Positions 25,299 to 34,231 of a stretch of DNA of 64,000 bases are shown one piece after another. The position numbers were made by a program, and so were the translations under genes. A model generated the notes under the pieces. The model was not told where the DNA came from. It did no database searches and was given only the letters and a program-made list of their open reading frames with translations. Each line of letters begins with the position of its first letter. Within the stretch, counting starts at the first letter, position 1. The stretch spans positions 1 through 64,000 of the forward strand of contig JAFGIA010000231.1 in assembly GCA_016929795.1 (NCBI GenBank), given 5' to 3'. The stretch comes from Anaerolineae bacterium (lineage in GTDB: Bacteria > Chloroflexota > Anaerolineae > JAAYZQ01).

Positions 25299-26060
25299 AT
25301 GCAAGACGTAGGCCGTCCCGACGGCGATGACATCATCGTCTGCCGCAATGTGGAAAAGTGGTTTGGCGATTTTCACGTGCTCAAGGGGATTACCATCACC
25401 GTGAAAAAGGGCGAAGTGGTGGTGATCTGTGGACCGTCGGGCTCGGGCAAGTCGACCTTTATCCGCACCATCAACCGCCTGGAGGAGCACCAGAAGGGCG
25501 ATATCATTGTCGACGGCATTGAGTTGAGCAACGACGTGCGCAACATTGCCGCCATCCGCAGCGAGATCGGCATGGTGTTCCAGTCATTCAACCTTTTTCC
25601 CCATCTGACCGTGCTGCAGAACATCACGCTGGCGCCGATCTGGGTGCGCAAGTGGCCCAAGGCGCGGGCGGAAGAGAGTGCGCACAGGCTGCTAGAGCGC
25701 GTGGGCATCCCCGAGCAGGCAGCCAAATACCCGGGCCAGCTCTCGGGCGGGCAGCAGCAGCGCGTCGCCATTGCGCGCGCCCTGGCGATGGAGCCCAAGA
25801 TCATGCTCTTTGACGAGCCGACGTCGGCCCTCGACCCTGAGATGATCAAAGAAGTGCTCGACGTGATGCGCGAGCTGGCACGCTCGGGCATGACGATGCT
25901 GGTGGTGACACATGAGATGGGCTTTGCGCGCGAGGTGGCAGACCGAATCGTCTTTTTCGATGACGGGGTGATCGTCGAGCAGGCGCCGCCGCGCGAGTTT
26001 TTCGCCAACCCCAAGGAGGAGCGCACCAAGCTCTTCTTGAGCCAGATTTTGACGCACTAG
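25299..26060 (+). CDS. Amino-acid ABC transporter ATPase (AapP/GlnQ-like)
   Basis: The 253-residue ATPase has Walker [20 protein letters not shown]-loop region [15 protein letters not shown], signature [15 protein letters not shown], Walker [15 protein letters not shown] and switch [15 protein letters not shown]. These are all characteristic of polar amino-acid importers. I chose the ATG at 25299, nine bases after GGAAGGA; an upstream TTG at 25281 is less likely. It completes a four-gene importer. Confidence 0.95.
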   Translation: MQDVGRPDGDDIIVCRNVEKWFGDFHVLKGITITVKKGEVVVICGPSGSGKSTFIRTINRLEEHQKGDIIVDGIELSNDVRNIAAIRSEIGMVFQSFNLFPHLTVLQNITLAPIWVRKWPKARAEESAHRLLERVGIPEQAAKYPGQLSGGQQQRVAIARALAMEPKIMLFDEPTSALDPEMIKEVLDVMRELARSGMTMLVVTHEMGFAREVADRIVFFDDGVIVEQAPPREFFANPKEERTKLFLSQILTH

Positions 26061-26080
26061 CCGGTATCTGCTCAATGGTC

Positions 26081-26123
26081 GGGGGTTGGGGTGTGTGCGG
26101 GCACCGCACACACCCCAACCCCC
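26081..26123 (+). terminator. Perfect 19-bp G/C hairpin after the ABC operon
   Basis: Arms at 26081-26099 and 26105-26123 are perfectly complementary with a five-base loop. The sequence is G-rich then C-rich, with a GTGTGTGCG inner arm. There is no real T tract, so it may act as an mRNA-stabilising or Rho-independent-like structure, or be another interspersed palindrome. It lies 21 bases past the ATPase stop. Confidence 0.5.
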
Positions 26124-26170
26124 CAATATTGAAAAGATGCCACTAGCCACGGAAAATCACAAGGTACAAG

Positions 26171-26995
26171 TTGAAATTAAGCGTATCAACAGGAACGTTG
26201 TACGTCTACCCATTGAGGACTGTGTTTCGCTGGGCGCGAGAGGCCGGGTTTGACGGCGTTGAGGTGGTCGTGAACCCGGAGGTCATTGCGCGCGGTGGCA
26301 AGGGGGTGAACTGCCTGGTCGCCGACGCAGGGCTCTCTCTCTTTTCGGTGCACCCGACGGTGGTTCCGCTACCTGGCTGGCGCGAGCGGCACGGCGGTGC
26401 CGGGCCGACGATCCGGCTGGCACGTGAGGCCGGCGCGGGGATGGTGGTGATGCACACCCCCCACGCTGCGTCGCTCGACGCCGGCGAGGGCCTGGCTTTT
26501 CGCTGCCGGATAGAGACCTGGGGAAAGTGGCTGGCCGACACTGGCACACGCCTGGCTGTGGAGAACGTGGCGGTACGGAGGGCCACCGACCTCGACTATG
26601 CTCTGACACCGCTCGATCGGCTGCGCGCGTTTGCCGACCGGTACGACGTGGACCTGGTGCTTGACACAACCCACGCGGGGAGCGCAGGGGAGGACCTGCT
26701 CGACGCGCGCCGCACGTTCGATGGGCGACTGGTCAATGTGCATCTGAGTGACCTGGGATCCCGCCTGCCGCTGGTGCCAGGGCAATTGGCCGGAGCTGTG
26801 ACCGATCACCTTTTTCCCGGTGCCGGCAGCCTGCCTCTGGCACACTTTATGGCCGACCTGGCGCGCAGCGGCTACGGGGGACCGGTGACGCTGGAGCTAA
26901 ACCCCCTTGCGCTCCGCTTCTGGTGGCCACCTGCCGTCCGCCGTCACCTCGCCCGCGCCGTGCACTGGATGCGCGGGAATGTATCATCTCAATAA
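26171..26995 (+). CDS. Xylose-isomerase-like TIM-barrel protein (AP endonuclease family 2 fold)
   Basis: The protein has 274 residues and starts with TTG at 26171 (MKLSVSTGTLYVYPL). Barrel-strand motifs include AREAGFDGVEVVV, LAVENVAVRR, VDLVLDTTHAG and LVNVHLSDLG, ending with GPVTLELNP. The Glu-Asp/His-Asp-Glu pattern fits the divalent-metal site of the family, which covers sugar-phosphate epimerases, isomerases and endonuclease IV. The substrate is unknown. The ribosome binding site is weak (AAGG), and the upstream hairpin separates it from the ABC operon. Confidence 0.75.
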   Translation: MKLSVSTGTLYVYPLRTVFRWAREAGFDGVEVVVNPEVIARGGKGVNCLVADAGLSLFSVHPTVVPLPGWRERHGGAGPTIRLAREAGAGMVVMHTPHAASLDAGEGLAFRCRIETWGKWLADTGTRLAVENVAVRRATDLDYALTPLDRLRAFADRYDVDLVLDTTHAGSAGEDLLDARRTFDGRLVNVHLSDLGSRLPLVPGQLAGAVTDHLFPGAGSLPLAHFMADLARSGYGGPVTLELNPLALRFWWPPAVRRHLARAVHWMRGNVSSQ

Positions 26996-27000
26996 CCTGG

Positions 27001-27037
27001 GGGATGTAGGGCGGATTGGCAATCTGCCCTACATCCC
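27001..27037. terminator. Hairpin terminator between convergent genes
   Basis: A 12-bp perfect stem (27001-27012 with 27026-27037) continues through an inner GATT-GGC-AATC stem. On the plus strand a five-base T run follows at 27048. The rightward TIM-barrel gene and the leftward zinc-ribbon gene both end here, so it may stop transcription from both sides. Confidence 0.55.
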
Positions 27038-27094
27038 ACCCCGACCTTTTTGAGGTGATACGCAGGAATACAGAGAACACATCTCTCTGTGTAA

Positions 27095-27310
27095 CTACTC
27101 CCCCTCTCTCTCCCCCTCTGCCTCTGCCGTCTCCGGTTCGGGCAGCCGCACGCGTTTGAGCGACACCTTGTTCGACTGGCGGCACTGCGGGCATTCCGCG
27201 ATATAGTGCGCCGGCTTGCCCTCGACGCCCTCCGCCGCCAGCGCGTTCGCCACATACTGCTCGGTCAATTGAAACGCATGGCCACACTTGAAACAACGAA
27301 CCTTAATCAT
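27095..27310 (-). CDS. Small double-CxxC zinc-ribbon protein
   Basis: This 71-residue protein has two CxxC knuckles, VRCFKCGHAFQLTEQYV and IAECPQCRQSN, spaced as in a single treble-clef zinc ribbon, and an acidic Glu-rich tail. The ATG at 27310 follows GGAGGAAG. It is the last gene of the leftward group with the dynamin-like GTPase. No specific function is assigned. Confidence 0.75.
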   Translation of the reverse strand: MIKVRCFKCGHAFQLTEQYVANALAAEGVEGKPAHYIAECPQCRQSNKVSLKRVRLPEPETAEAEGEREGE

Positions 27311-27364
27311 GGCTTCCTCCTGCAAGTGCAACGCACCATCCGAGGTGCATTGCACTTGGCTTCG

Positions 27365-29110
27365 TCATAGGTCCTCAATCCGTGCCTGAACCTGGTCGAG
27401 TTCCGCGGCGACGGCGGCCAGCTCGTCCTCGATCCGCCCCAGCTTTTGCCGCTCGGCGCGCACAAAGCGGGTGTAGGGCGCGATCGCCTCGCGCAGGCGC
27501 TCCAGGCTACGCCCCAGCTCGCGTTCGAACGCCTCGGTCATGGCGCTCACCAGCCGCTGGCGCAGGTTCTCCAGCCTTTCGCGCAGGTCGTTCTTGGCCT
27601 TGCGCCGCCGGGCCGGGATGATCAGCAGGCCGACCACAGCCAACGCACTGGCTGACAGGATGCCGGTAAAGTCGAGCAGCGCGCCGTGCAGGATGGCGAC
27701 GAGGAGCGCGCCGAGGCCGACGGCGCTCACCTCGATCACCGCGGCACCTGCCACGGAATCACGCACGCTCTCTGCCAGCTTTTTCGCCTCTGCTTCCTTG
27801 TCGTAGCTGATCACCACGTCCTTGGCGGCCCGCCCCACCGAGTCGAGCAGCGCCTGGCGGTTGTATTGGAATGGCCCGCCTACCTGGCCGATGACCTTCT
27901 CTTCCTCGATGCCCGCGCGGTGGCGGTCGAGGTATTGCAGCGTCGTCTGCCACTGGCGCAGGTCGCGCTCCACCAGCCAGTCGATCAGGCCACTCACCTC
28001 GTGCTCGATCTCGTACGGTGTGTCTCCCACCACCTGGCGCTCGAACTCGCCCTGGATCCGCTGTGTGTTCACCAGGTCGAGTACACGGGCGATGCGCAGC
28101 GTGTCGTCAAAATAAGCCATTCCCCTGTTTTCCATCGCCAGCAGGATCTTTTCCACATCGGCCAGGCGGTAACGAAAGTCACTCCGCATGTCGGCGCGAT
28201 AGACGTCGAGCTGCTCCTCGATATTGTCGATCGCGCGCACGTCGTCCGCCAGCAGGCCCAGGCGGCCCTGCACCGTGTCGCGGTATCTCGTCACCAGGCG
28301 CTGCCCCACGCCAAGCGGGTTGCGTAGCTTCAGGCTGATCCGGCTCTTCTCGTCGAGTGTCTTGTGGATATACTGCTCCACGTGCTCGAACCGGCTTGCC
28401 TCCCATAGGGCGCCGCCCTCCCGCTTGCTCTCCGCGAGCTTGGCCTTGAGCGCCAGGCGCGACGATACGCTAAACACCTCCGGCGCAAACCCCAGGAGGG
28501 CCAGCGTATTCTCGCGGATAAAGTCAGTCACCTGCGCTACCTCGTCGTCCTCCAGCAGGTCGATCTTGTTCAGGACGACGATCACCTTCTTGCCCCACTG
28601 GCGGATGCGCTCCATAAAGGCGCGCTCGCTCTCTGTAAAGGGGCGGTCGGCCGACGTGCAAAAGATCACCAGGTCGCTGCGCGGCACAAACTCCTGGGTG
28701 AGCTGCTCGTGGTGGCGGATGATGGCGTTGGTGCCCGGCGTATCGACGATGCTGATCTGCTGGAGAAAGTCGGCTGGATAGGTGAGCGACACGACCCCTT
28801 CCTCGCCCACCTCGCGCTCTGACGTCGGGCCATACTCCAGCACATAGATCCTGTCCGTCGTCGGCGTCACCCCTTCCGCCAGGAACCGGTCGCCGAGCAG
28901 GGCGTTGATGAATGCCGACTTGCCGCTGTTGAATTCGCCGACGATGACCAGCAGAAAGAGGCTGTCGAGCTGCTGGATCGATTTGTGCAGGGTGCGCTGA
29001 TCCTCCGGCTCCACATCGAACCCCGCCAGCACTGCCTGCAAGCGCTGCAGCGCACTTTTCTCGTCCTTGAGAAGCTGCGTCTCTTTTCTGTTTAAAATGG
29101 CTCGTAGCAC
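27365..29110 (-). CDS. Bacterial dynamin-like GTPase
   Basis: The protein has 581 residues. The GTPase domain has GEFNSGKSAFINALLG (58-72), TPTTDRIYVL (switch I threonine), IVDTPGTNAI (G3) and VLNKIDLLEDDE (G4). A long helical region follows, with two adjacent hydrophobic segments near 455-505 (VIEVSAVGLGALLVAIL and ILSASALAVVGLLIIP) flanked by basic residues, then a coiled-coil C-terminus. This matches bacterial dynamin-like proteins that remodel or protect membranes. It is a single copy, not a tandem pair. It follows the radical SAM gene by 25 bases. Confidence 0.9.
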   Translation of the reverse strand: MLRAILNRKETQLLKDEKSALQRLQAVLAGFDVEPEDQRTLHKSIQQLDSLFLLVIVGEFNSGKSAFINALLGDRFLAEGVTPTTDRIYVLEYGPTSEREVGEEGVVSLTYPADFLQQISIVDTPGTNAIIRHHEQLTQEFVPRSDLVIFCTSADRPFTESERAFMERIRQWGKKVIVVLNKIDLLEDDEVAQVTDFIRENTLALLGFAPEVFSVSSRLALKAKLAESKREGGALWEASRFEHVEQYIHKTLDEKSRISLKLRNPLGVGQRLVTRYRDTVQGRLGLLADDVRAIDNIEEQLDVYRADMRSDFRYRLADVEKILLAMENRGMAYFDDTLRIARVLDLVNTQRIQGEFERQVVGDTPYEIEHEVSGLIDWLVERDLRQWQTTLQYLDRHRAGIEEEKVIGQVGGPFQYNRQALLDSVGRAAKDVVISYDKEAEAKKLAESVRDSVAGAAVIEVSAVGLGALLVAILHGALLDFTGILSASALAVVGLLIIPARRRKAKNDLRERLENLRQRLVSAMTEAFERELGRSLERLREAIAPYTRFVRAERQKLGRIEDELAAVAAELDQVQARIEDL

Positions 29111-29135
29111 AGGTTACTCCTCAAGTATAGTTCCC

Positions 29136-30080
29136 TCATCTCCATCCCCACACCAGCCGCGGCCTCCGCTCGTCCAGTCTCAGCCCTGCCTCGCGCGCCA
29201 GGTGTACTGCTTCGGCATACTCCTCGCCCGTGATCGGCCGGTCCAGCGGTGGCAGGTCGTGGGCGCGGTAGTAGGGCCGGTACTGGGCCATGACGTTGAG
29301 GTACGTGTGGCGCGACACTTTTTCCGCCAGAAAGCGCACGATCGCGCCTGTGCCCGCCAATCCTTCCGGCAGTACCAGGTGCCTCACCAGCAGGCCGCGC
29401 TGCGCGACCCCGCGCTCGTCCATCGTCAGGTCGCCCACCTGGCGGTGCATCTCTTTCACCGCCGCCTGGTTCACCGCCGGGTAGTTGCGCACGCCCGACA
29501 GCCGCCGGCCCACGTCCGCGTCGGCGTATTTCATGTCGGGCATATAGATGTCGACCACGCCGTCGAGCAGCGCCAGCGTGTCGAGCGCGTCGTAGCCCCC
29601 TGTATTATATACGAGCGGCACCCGCAATCCGTCGCGCGCCGCCAGTGCCAGCGCTGCCAGGATCTGGGGCACCACGTGGCTGGGTGAGACCAAGTTGATG
29701 TTGTGGCAGCCCTGCTTCTGCAGGCTGAGCATCATCTCCGCCAGGTCATCGGGGTCCACCGGGCGCCCCTGCCCCATCTGGCTGATCTCGGCATTTTGAC
29801 AAAAGCGGCAGCTCAGGTTGCACCACGCGAAAAAGATCGTGCCCGACCCGCCGCGGCCGACCAGCGGGTCCTCCTCGCCAAAGTGCGGGCCGTAGCTCGA
29901 TACGAGCGCGCGGTCGGCTGTGTGGCAGCCCGCCCCCTCGCTGCTCACCAGGCGGTTCGCGCCGCACGCCTGCGCGCAGAGATCGCACGCTTCCAGCCGC
30001 GCCCACGCCGCCTCCGCGCGCCGTGCCAGCTCACCCGATTCGAGCAGGGCCACGTAGGCCGGTTCGAAGTGGCTGCTCAC
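29136..30080 (-). CDS. Radical SAM protein (PflA-like, with extra N-terminal cysteines)
   Basis: The protein has about 314 residues. The radical SAM motif is CNLSCRFC (Cys87, Cys91, Cys94). A second cluster of cysteines lies N-terminal, in CDLCAQACGANR (Cys32, Cys35, Cys39) and GAGC (Cys52), and may hold an auxiliary iron-sulfur site. NTGGYDALDTLALLDGVVDIYMPDMKY fits the partial barrel of PflA-type activases. A GTG at 30080 after GAGAGGG is chosen since longer frames invade the upstream exonuclease. The target is unknown. Confidence 0.85.
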   Translation of the reverse strand: MSSHFEPAYVALLESGELARRAEAAWARLEACDLCAQACGANRLVSSEGAGCHTADRALVSSYGPHFGEEDPLVGRGGSGTIFFAWCNLSCRFCQNAEISQMGQGRPVDPDDLAEMMLSLQKQGCHNINLVSPSHVVPQILAALALAARDGLRVPLVYNTGGYDALDTLALLDGVVDIYMPDMKYADADVGRRLSGVRNYPAVNQAAVKEMHRQVGDLTMDERGVAQRGLLVRHLVLPEGLAGTGAIVRFLAEKVSRHTYLNVMAQYRPYYRAHDLPPLDRPITGEEYAEAVHLAREAGLRLDERRPRLVWGWR

Positions 30081-30094
30081 GATTGCCCTCTCTC

Positions 30095-30625
30095 TCACCA
30101 ATTGACCGGGCAGGTGCGCACCTGGTAGCGCTTGTCGCGATACTTGACGTGCTTGTGCTTGCGGCCATAGTCGTACAACTGCCACGTCACGTTCACGTCC
30201 TGCTGGCAATAGTCGAGGATCTCCTGGAGGCGCCCCTCACGGTACCACTGCACTGCCTGCAAGCCATCCGCCGACTTTTTCGCGCCGAGCGTCGCCCCCG
30301 CCAGGCCGTCGAGGCCGACTCGAAAGCCGAGCGCGCGATAGACGTGGTCGAGCATGTCCACCGTCGGCAGCCGCTCCAACCGCTCGTCGGTGTAGGCACG
30401 CAGCACCTCATAGTCAAAACTGAGGCAGTTGAATCCGACCACCAGGTCGGCCGCCTGGAGCTGCGCGATCAGGTCGGCGACCGTGTCCTCGGTATAGTGG
30501 CGGAAGGTGCCGTCGGCCGGCGTGTAGGTCACCGCCGCCGACAGGCCCATCTTGCGGATATTCTGCCGCCCGCCCACCTCGTCAAAGGTGTGCTGCGTCT
30601 CCACGTCGAACACGACGATGTTCAT
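30095..30625 (-). CDS. Predicted 3'-5' exonuclease (RNase H-like, YprB type)
   Basis: This 176-residue protein has the DEDD exonuclease signature: FDVETQ (Asp7, Glu9) at the start, LVVGFNCLSFDYEVL in the middle, and ILDYCQQDVNVTWQLYDYG at the end. The helicase and repeat domains found on longer YprB homologues are absent. It probably trims nucleic-acid 3' ends. It is the first gene of the leftward group with the radical SAM and dynamin-like genes. Confidence 0.8.
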   Translation of the reverse strand: MNIVVFDVETQHTFDEVGGRQNIRKMGLSAAVTYTPADGTFRHYTEDTVADLIAQLQAADLVVGFNCLSFDYEVLRAYTDERLERLPTVDMLDHVYRALGFRVGLDGLAGATLGAKKSADGLQAVQWYREGRLQEILDYCQQDVNVTWQLYDYGRKHKHVKYRDKRYQVRTCPVNW

Positions 30626-30755
30626 CGATCTGACTTTTCGATCTCCCTTCTATCGATTCATCCTCCCCATTCTATCACGAACAGGGCCAGCGTGCAAACG
30701 GTGGCTTTTCTGTCCCTGGGGCGGTTCTTTTCCTTCCCTGCAAGCGTAAATCGAA

Positions 30756-30784
30756 TTGACGCCTGCTTGACTTTGCGGTATACT
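30756..30784 (+). promoter_or_regulatory. Sigma-70 promoter of the amphi-Trp/murE operon
   Basis: TTGACG (30756-30761) and TATACT (30779-30784) are 17 bases apart, with transcription starting near 30791. The first ATG is 24 bases on. The gap 30626-30755 upstream of it holds nothing else I can support. Confidence 0.7.
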
Positions 30785-30814
30785 GAGCGTGATCAGCCAC
30801 GAGGAGGGCACAGG

Positions 30815-31126
30815 ATGGCGAAACTTGAAAAGCGGATCGTCAAGCAGAAGGCCAAGGCGAAAAAGCGCGCGGCCAAGGCTGAGCGTAAACAGCACGAGCG
30901 CAAGGCGCAGGCCGTGCTCACCCGTGCCCAGATCGCCGACCAGCTTCGCGCGCTCGCAGCCCAGATCGAAGAGGGTACCTTTGTCCTGGGCGACAAGGAA
31001 GTAGCGCTGCCCGAAGAGGCAGAGTACGAGATCGGCTATCGCCTGCAAAGGCGGGGTGGCCACGAGATCGAGGTCGAGATCGAGTGGGGCGGCCGCCAGA
31101 AAACCTCACTGCTTCTCACCGGCTAG
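30815..31126 (+). CDS. Amphi-Trp domain protein
   Basis: The 103-residue protein has a very basic, lysine/alanine-rich N-terminal half (residues 3-35, coiled and nucleic-acid-binding in character) and a C-terminal amphi-Trp-type beta unit: FVLGDKEVALPEEAEYEI, then HEIEVEIEWGGR. The ATG at 30815 follows GGAGGG. Amphi-Trp domains are of unknown function and are widespread in archaea and some bacteria. It lies six bases upstream of murE, on its promoter. Confidence 0.7.
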   Translation: MAKLEKRIVKQKAKAKKRAAKAERKQHERKAQAVLTRAQIADQLRALAAQIEEGTFVLGDKEVALPEEAEYEIGYRLQRRGGHEIEVEIEWGGRQKTSLLLTG

Positions 31127-31132
31127 ACCTGC

Positions 31133-32680
31133 ATGACCCTGCCACTGCCCGATCTCCTCGCTGCCCTGCCGCATGCCACCGTTCACGGCGATCCCGCCGT
31201 GGTGGTGCGTGCCATCGTCTCCGATTCGCGCCGGGCAGAGCCGGGCAGTCTCTTTGTCGCCTACCGGGGCGTGATGGTGGATGGCCACGACTATATCCCC
31301 CAGGCGGTGGCTTGTGGAGCCACCGCCGTCGTCGCCGAGCGACAGGTTGCGGATCTCCCCGTGCCGCTCGTCGTCGTGCCCGACGGGCGCGAGGCACTCG
31401 CCTACCTGTCGGCGGCCTGGTTTGGCTTCCCCGCCCGGCGCCTGATCGTCGTCGGCATCACCGGCACCGATGGCAAGACCACGACGAGTAACTTGCTGCA
31501 CACCATCCTCACCGCGGCCGGGCGGCGCGCCGGCCTGGTGACCACCGTCAACGCCGTCATCGGCGGCCGCGTGCTCGACACCGGCCTGCACACCACCACA
31601 CCCGACGCGCCCGACGTCCAGCGCTACCTGGCCGAGATGGTGGATGCTGGCCTGGAGATCGCCATCCTCGAGTCGACCTCGCACGGGCTGGCGCAGCACA
31701 GGGTCACCGCGTGCGACTTGGACGTGGCGGTGGTCACCAACGTGACCCACGAGCACCTCGACATCCACGGCAGCCTCGAAGCCTACCGCCAGGCCAAGGC
31801 GATCCTCTTCCGCCACCTCGCCACGGGCGCCCGCAAGGCGGGGCCCCACGGCTCGGGGGTGCCCAAGGTGGCGGTGCTCAACGCCGACGACCATTCCTAC
31901 ACTTACCTCAACCAGATCCCGGCGGACCGGCACCTGGCCTACGGCCTGGCTGGTGCGCAGGCCCACGCACAGGCGGACGTGGCGGCGGCCGACATCCACT
32001 CCACACCCGGCGGCACCCGCTTTACTGTGCACTCGCCCGCCGGTACCTTCCCGCTGCGCACGATGCTGGTGGGGAACTATAACGTGTCGAACATCCTGGC
32101 GGCGACGAGCGCCGCGCTCGCCCTCGACGTGCCGATCGAGGCCATCCAGGCGGGGGTATGGGCGGTGCGCGGCATTGTCGGGCGCATGGAGCGGATCGAC
32201 GAAGGGCAGGATTTCACCGCGGTCGTCGACTTTGCGCACACGCCGAACGCGCTGGAGCGGGCGCTGGAGGCCGCGCGCACCCTGACCGGGGGGCGCGTCA
32301 TCGCCGTGTTTGGCTGCGCCGGCGAGCGCGACAGGCAAAAGCGGGCGTGGATGGGTGAGATCGCTGGCCGGCTGGCCGACGTGACGGTCATGACCGCCGA
32401 GGATCCACGCACCGAGTCGTTGGACACCATCCTCGACGAGATGGCGCGCGGTGCGCACCAGGCGGGGGCGGTCGAAGGCGAGAGCTACCACCGCGTGCCC
32501 GATCGCGCCGAGGCGATCCAGTTCGCCGTCGACCTGGCAGGGCCGGGCGACCTGGTCATTACCCTCGGCAAGGGGCACGAACAGTCGATGTGCTACGGCA
32601 CGGTCGAGACGCCATGGAGTGAACACGACGCGCTGCGGCAGGCACTGCAGCGGCGCGGGGAGGACAAGGGAGCCCTATGA
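31133..32680 (+). CDS. murE: UDP-N-acetylmuramyl-tripeptide synthetase (MurE-type Mur ligase)
   Basis: The protein has 515 residues with all three Mur domains. The N-terminal domain binds UDP-MurNAc (DSRRAEPGSLFVAYRG). The central ATPase has GITGTDGKTTTSNLL and NVTHEHLDIHGS. The C-terminal domain has YNVSNILAA upstream of it, then DFAHTPNALE, GERDRQKR and TAEDPRTES, the amino-acid-selecting loop. This loop resembles but does not equal the DNPR of diaminopimelate-adding enzymes, so the third residue added cannot be told. It indicates peptidoglycan synthesis or a related ligase. Its stop overlaps the next start (ATGA). Confidence 0.9.
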   Translation: MTLPLPDLLAALPHATVHGDPAVVVRAIVSDSRRAEPGSLFVAYRGVMVDGHDYIPQAVACGATAVVAERQVADLPVPLVVVPDGREALAYLSAAWFGFPARRLIVVGITGTDGKTTTSNLLHTILTAAGRRAGLVTTVNAVIGGRVLDTGLHTTTPDAPDVQRYLAEMVDAGLEIAILESTSHGLAQHRVTACDLDVAVVTNVTHEHLDIHGSLEAYRQAKAILFRHLATGARKAGPHGSGVPKVAVLNADDHSYTYLNQIPADRHLAYGLAGAQAHAQADVAAADIHSTPGGTRFTVHSPAGTFPLRTMLVGNYNVSNILAATSAALALDVPIEAIQAGVWAVRGIVGRMERIDEGQDFTAVVDFAHTPNALERALEAARTLTGGRVIAVFGCAGERDRQKRAWMGEIAGRLADVTVMTAEDPRTESLDTILDEMARGAHQAGAVEGESYHRVPDRAEAIQFAVDLAGPGDLVITLGKGHEQSMCYGTVETPWSEHDALRQALQRRGEDKGAL

Positions 32681-34227
32681 ATATCATGGCCGTTCTGCTG
32701 GCCCTATCTCCGATCGTCGTCATCTTTTTGCTCCTCGCGCTGCGCCGCACCCCCGCGGATATCGCGGGCGTGATCGGCTGGGTGTTCACCCTGATCGTCG
32801 CCTGGCTCTACTTTCGCACGCCGCCCTCCGTGCTCCTGCTGTCGAGCCTGTCGGGCGTGGTCGCCTCGCTGCCAATTGCGCTCGTCGTCGCTACCTCCAT
32901 CCTGCAGGTGACAGTCATGATCGAGACGGGGGCCATCGCGCGCATCGTGGCGCTGATCAAGACCGTGGCGCCAGGCAACCGCGTCGTCCAGATCATGCTG
33001 ATCAACGTCGGCTTTGGCACGCTGCTGACGGCACTCGGCGCCGTGCCTGTGTCGATCCTGCCGCCGATCCTGATCGCCCTCGGCTACTCTTCTTTTACCG
33101 CTATCGCCCTGCCGGCGCTCGGTTACGACGCGCTAACCACCTACGCGCTGCTGGGCATCCCTGTCGTCGTGTTTGCCTCGTTTGTCGGCTTGCCCGTCGA
33201 TGAGGCCGGCAACTATTTTGCACGTTTTATGCCGGTGATCAGCACGTGCATCGCGCTCGGCATGTTGTGGCTGGCCGGCGGGTGGGCGTTGCTGCGGCGC
33301 GGGGTGGTGCCGGCCCTGCTGGCAGGGCTCACCGCAGGGCTGACGTGCGTGGGCATGAACGCGCTGGGGCTGGTCACGCTGACCGGCATCGCCGCCGGGC
33401 TGGCAGTGGTGATCGTGATGCTTGTCTACCTGCGCATCACGGGCAAGCCGCTCAGCGACAGGGGTGGGTTGCAGGCCGGCGACCTGGAGGCGGAGCGGCG
33501 GGTGCCGCTCTGGGCGGCGCTGTCGCCGTGGCTGATCCTCACCTTCTTTGCCCTGGTCGTGAACGCACCCTTTCTTCCCTTCTTCGATCTGACCTTTGGC
33601 CGGTGGGCGATGCCTGTGGAGCTGATCCCCGGCGCGCCCGAGCGGGTGCGGCCCTTCTGGCAGGCCTACTTCTGGATCCTGGTCAGCACCGTGCTGGCGC
33701 TGCCTTTTCTGCGCGCCACCCGCGCGCAGCTTGGCACGTCGCTGCACAAATGGCTGCAGCGTGCGCCGCGACCGGTGCTGGCGGCAGCGGTCTTTTTCGC
33801 CATCGCCTACGTGATCAACCATTCGGGCAAGGCGGCTGATTGGACGCTCGTCGAGCCGGCGCGCAACATGGTCTACGTCGTCGCCACCGCGTCGGCCGCG
33901 GCCTTTGGGCGCTTCTATCCCGCGGTGGCGCCTTTCTTGGGGCTGCTCGGTGGCTTTATCAGCGGCTCCGAAACGTCGTCGATTGCCATGCTGACGGCGC
34001 TCCACCTGGAGACGGCGGGGCAGATCGGCGCCAACGGGCTGCTCATCTCGGCGGCGAGTGGCATCGGCGGCGGGCTGGCGAGTGCCATCTCGCCCGCCAA
34101 GCTGCAGAACGCGTCGGCGGCCATCGACCGTATCGGCGAAGAGGCGACGGTGCTCCGGCGGACGGTGGGCGTGGTGGTGGTGATTACGGCGGTGTGTGCA
34201 CTATTCGCGCTGCTGTGGACACAATGA
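32677..34227 (+). CDS. lctP: L-lactate permease family transporter (LctP)
   Basis: The 516-residue protein has about 13 hydrophobic segments and family motifs GTLLTALGAVPVSILPPILIALGY and GGFISGSETSSIAMLTALH near the C-terminus, which resembles the LctP GFLTGSNT-type region. It probably imports lactate or glycolate with protons. Its ATG overlaps murE's stop, so translation is coupled even though the roles look unrelated. The next gene converges from the other strand. Confidence 0.82.
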   Translation: MNIMAVLLALSPIVVIFLLLALRRTPADIAGVIGWVFTLIVAWLYFRTPPSVLLLSSLSGVVASLPIALVVATSILQVTVMIETGAIARIVALIKTVAPGNRVVQIMLINVGFGTLLTALGAVPVSILPPILIALGYSSFTAIALPALGYDALTTYALLGIPVVVFASFVGLPVDEAGNYFARFMPVISTCIALGMLWLAGGWALLRRGVVPALLAGLTAGLTCVGMNALGLVTLTGIAAGLAVVIVMLVYLRITGKPLSDRGGLQAGDLEAERRVPLWAALSPWLILTFFALVVNAPFLPFFDLTFGRWAMPVELIPGAPERVRPFWQAYFWILVSTVLALPFLRATRAQLGTSLHKWLQRAPRPVLAAAVFFAIAYVINHSGKAADWTLVEPARNMVYVVATASAAAFGRFYPAVAPFLGLLGGFISGSETSSIAMLTALHLETAGQIGANGLLISAASGIGGGLASAISPAKLQNASAAIDRIGEEATVLRRTVGVVVVITAVCALFALLWTQ

Positions 34228-34231
34228 CCTG

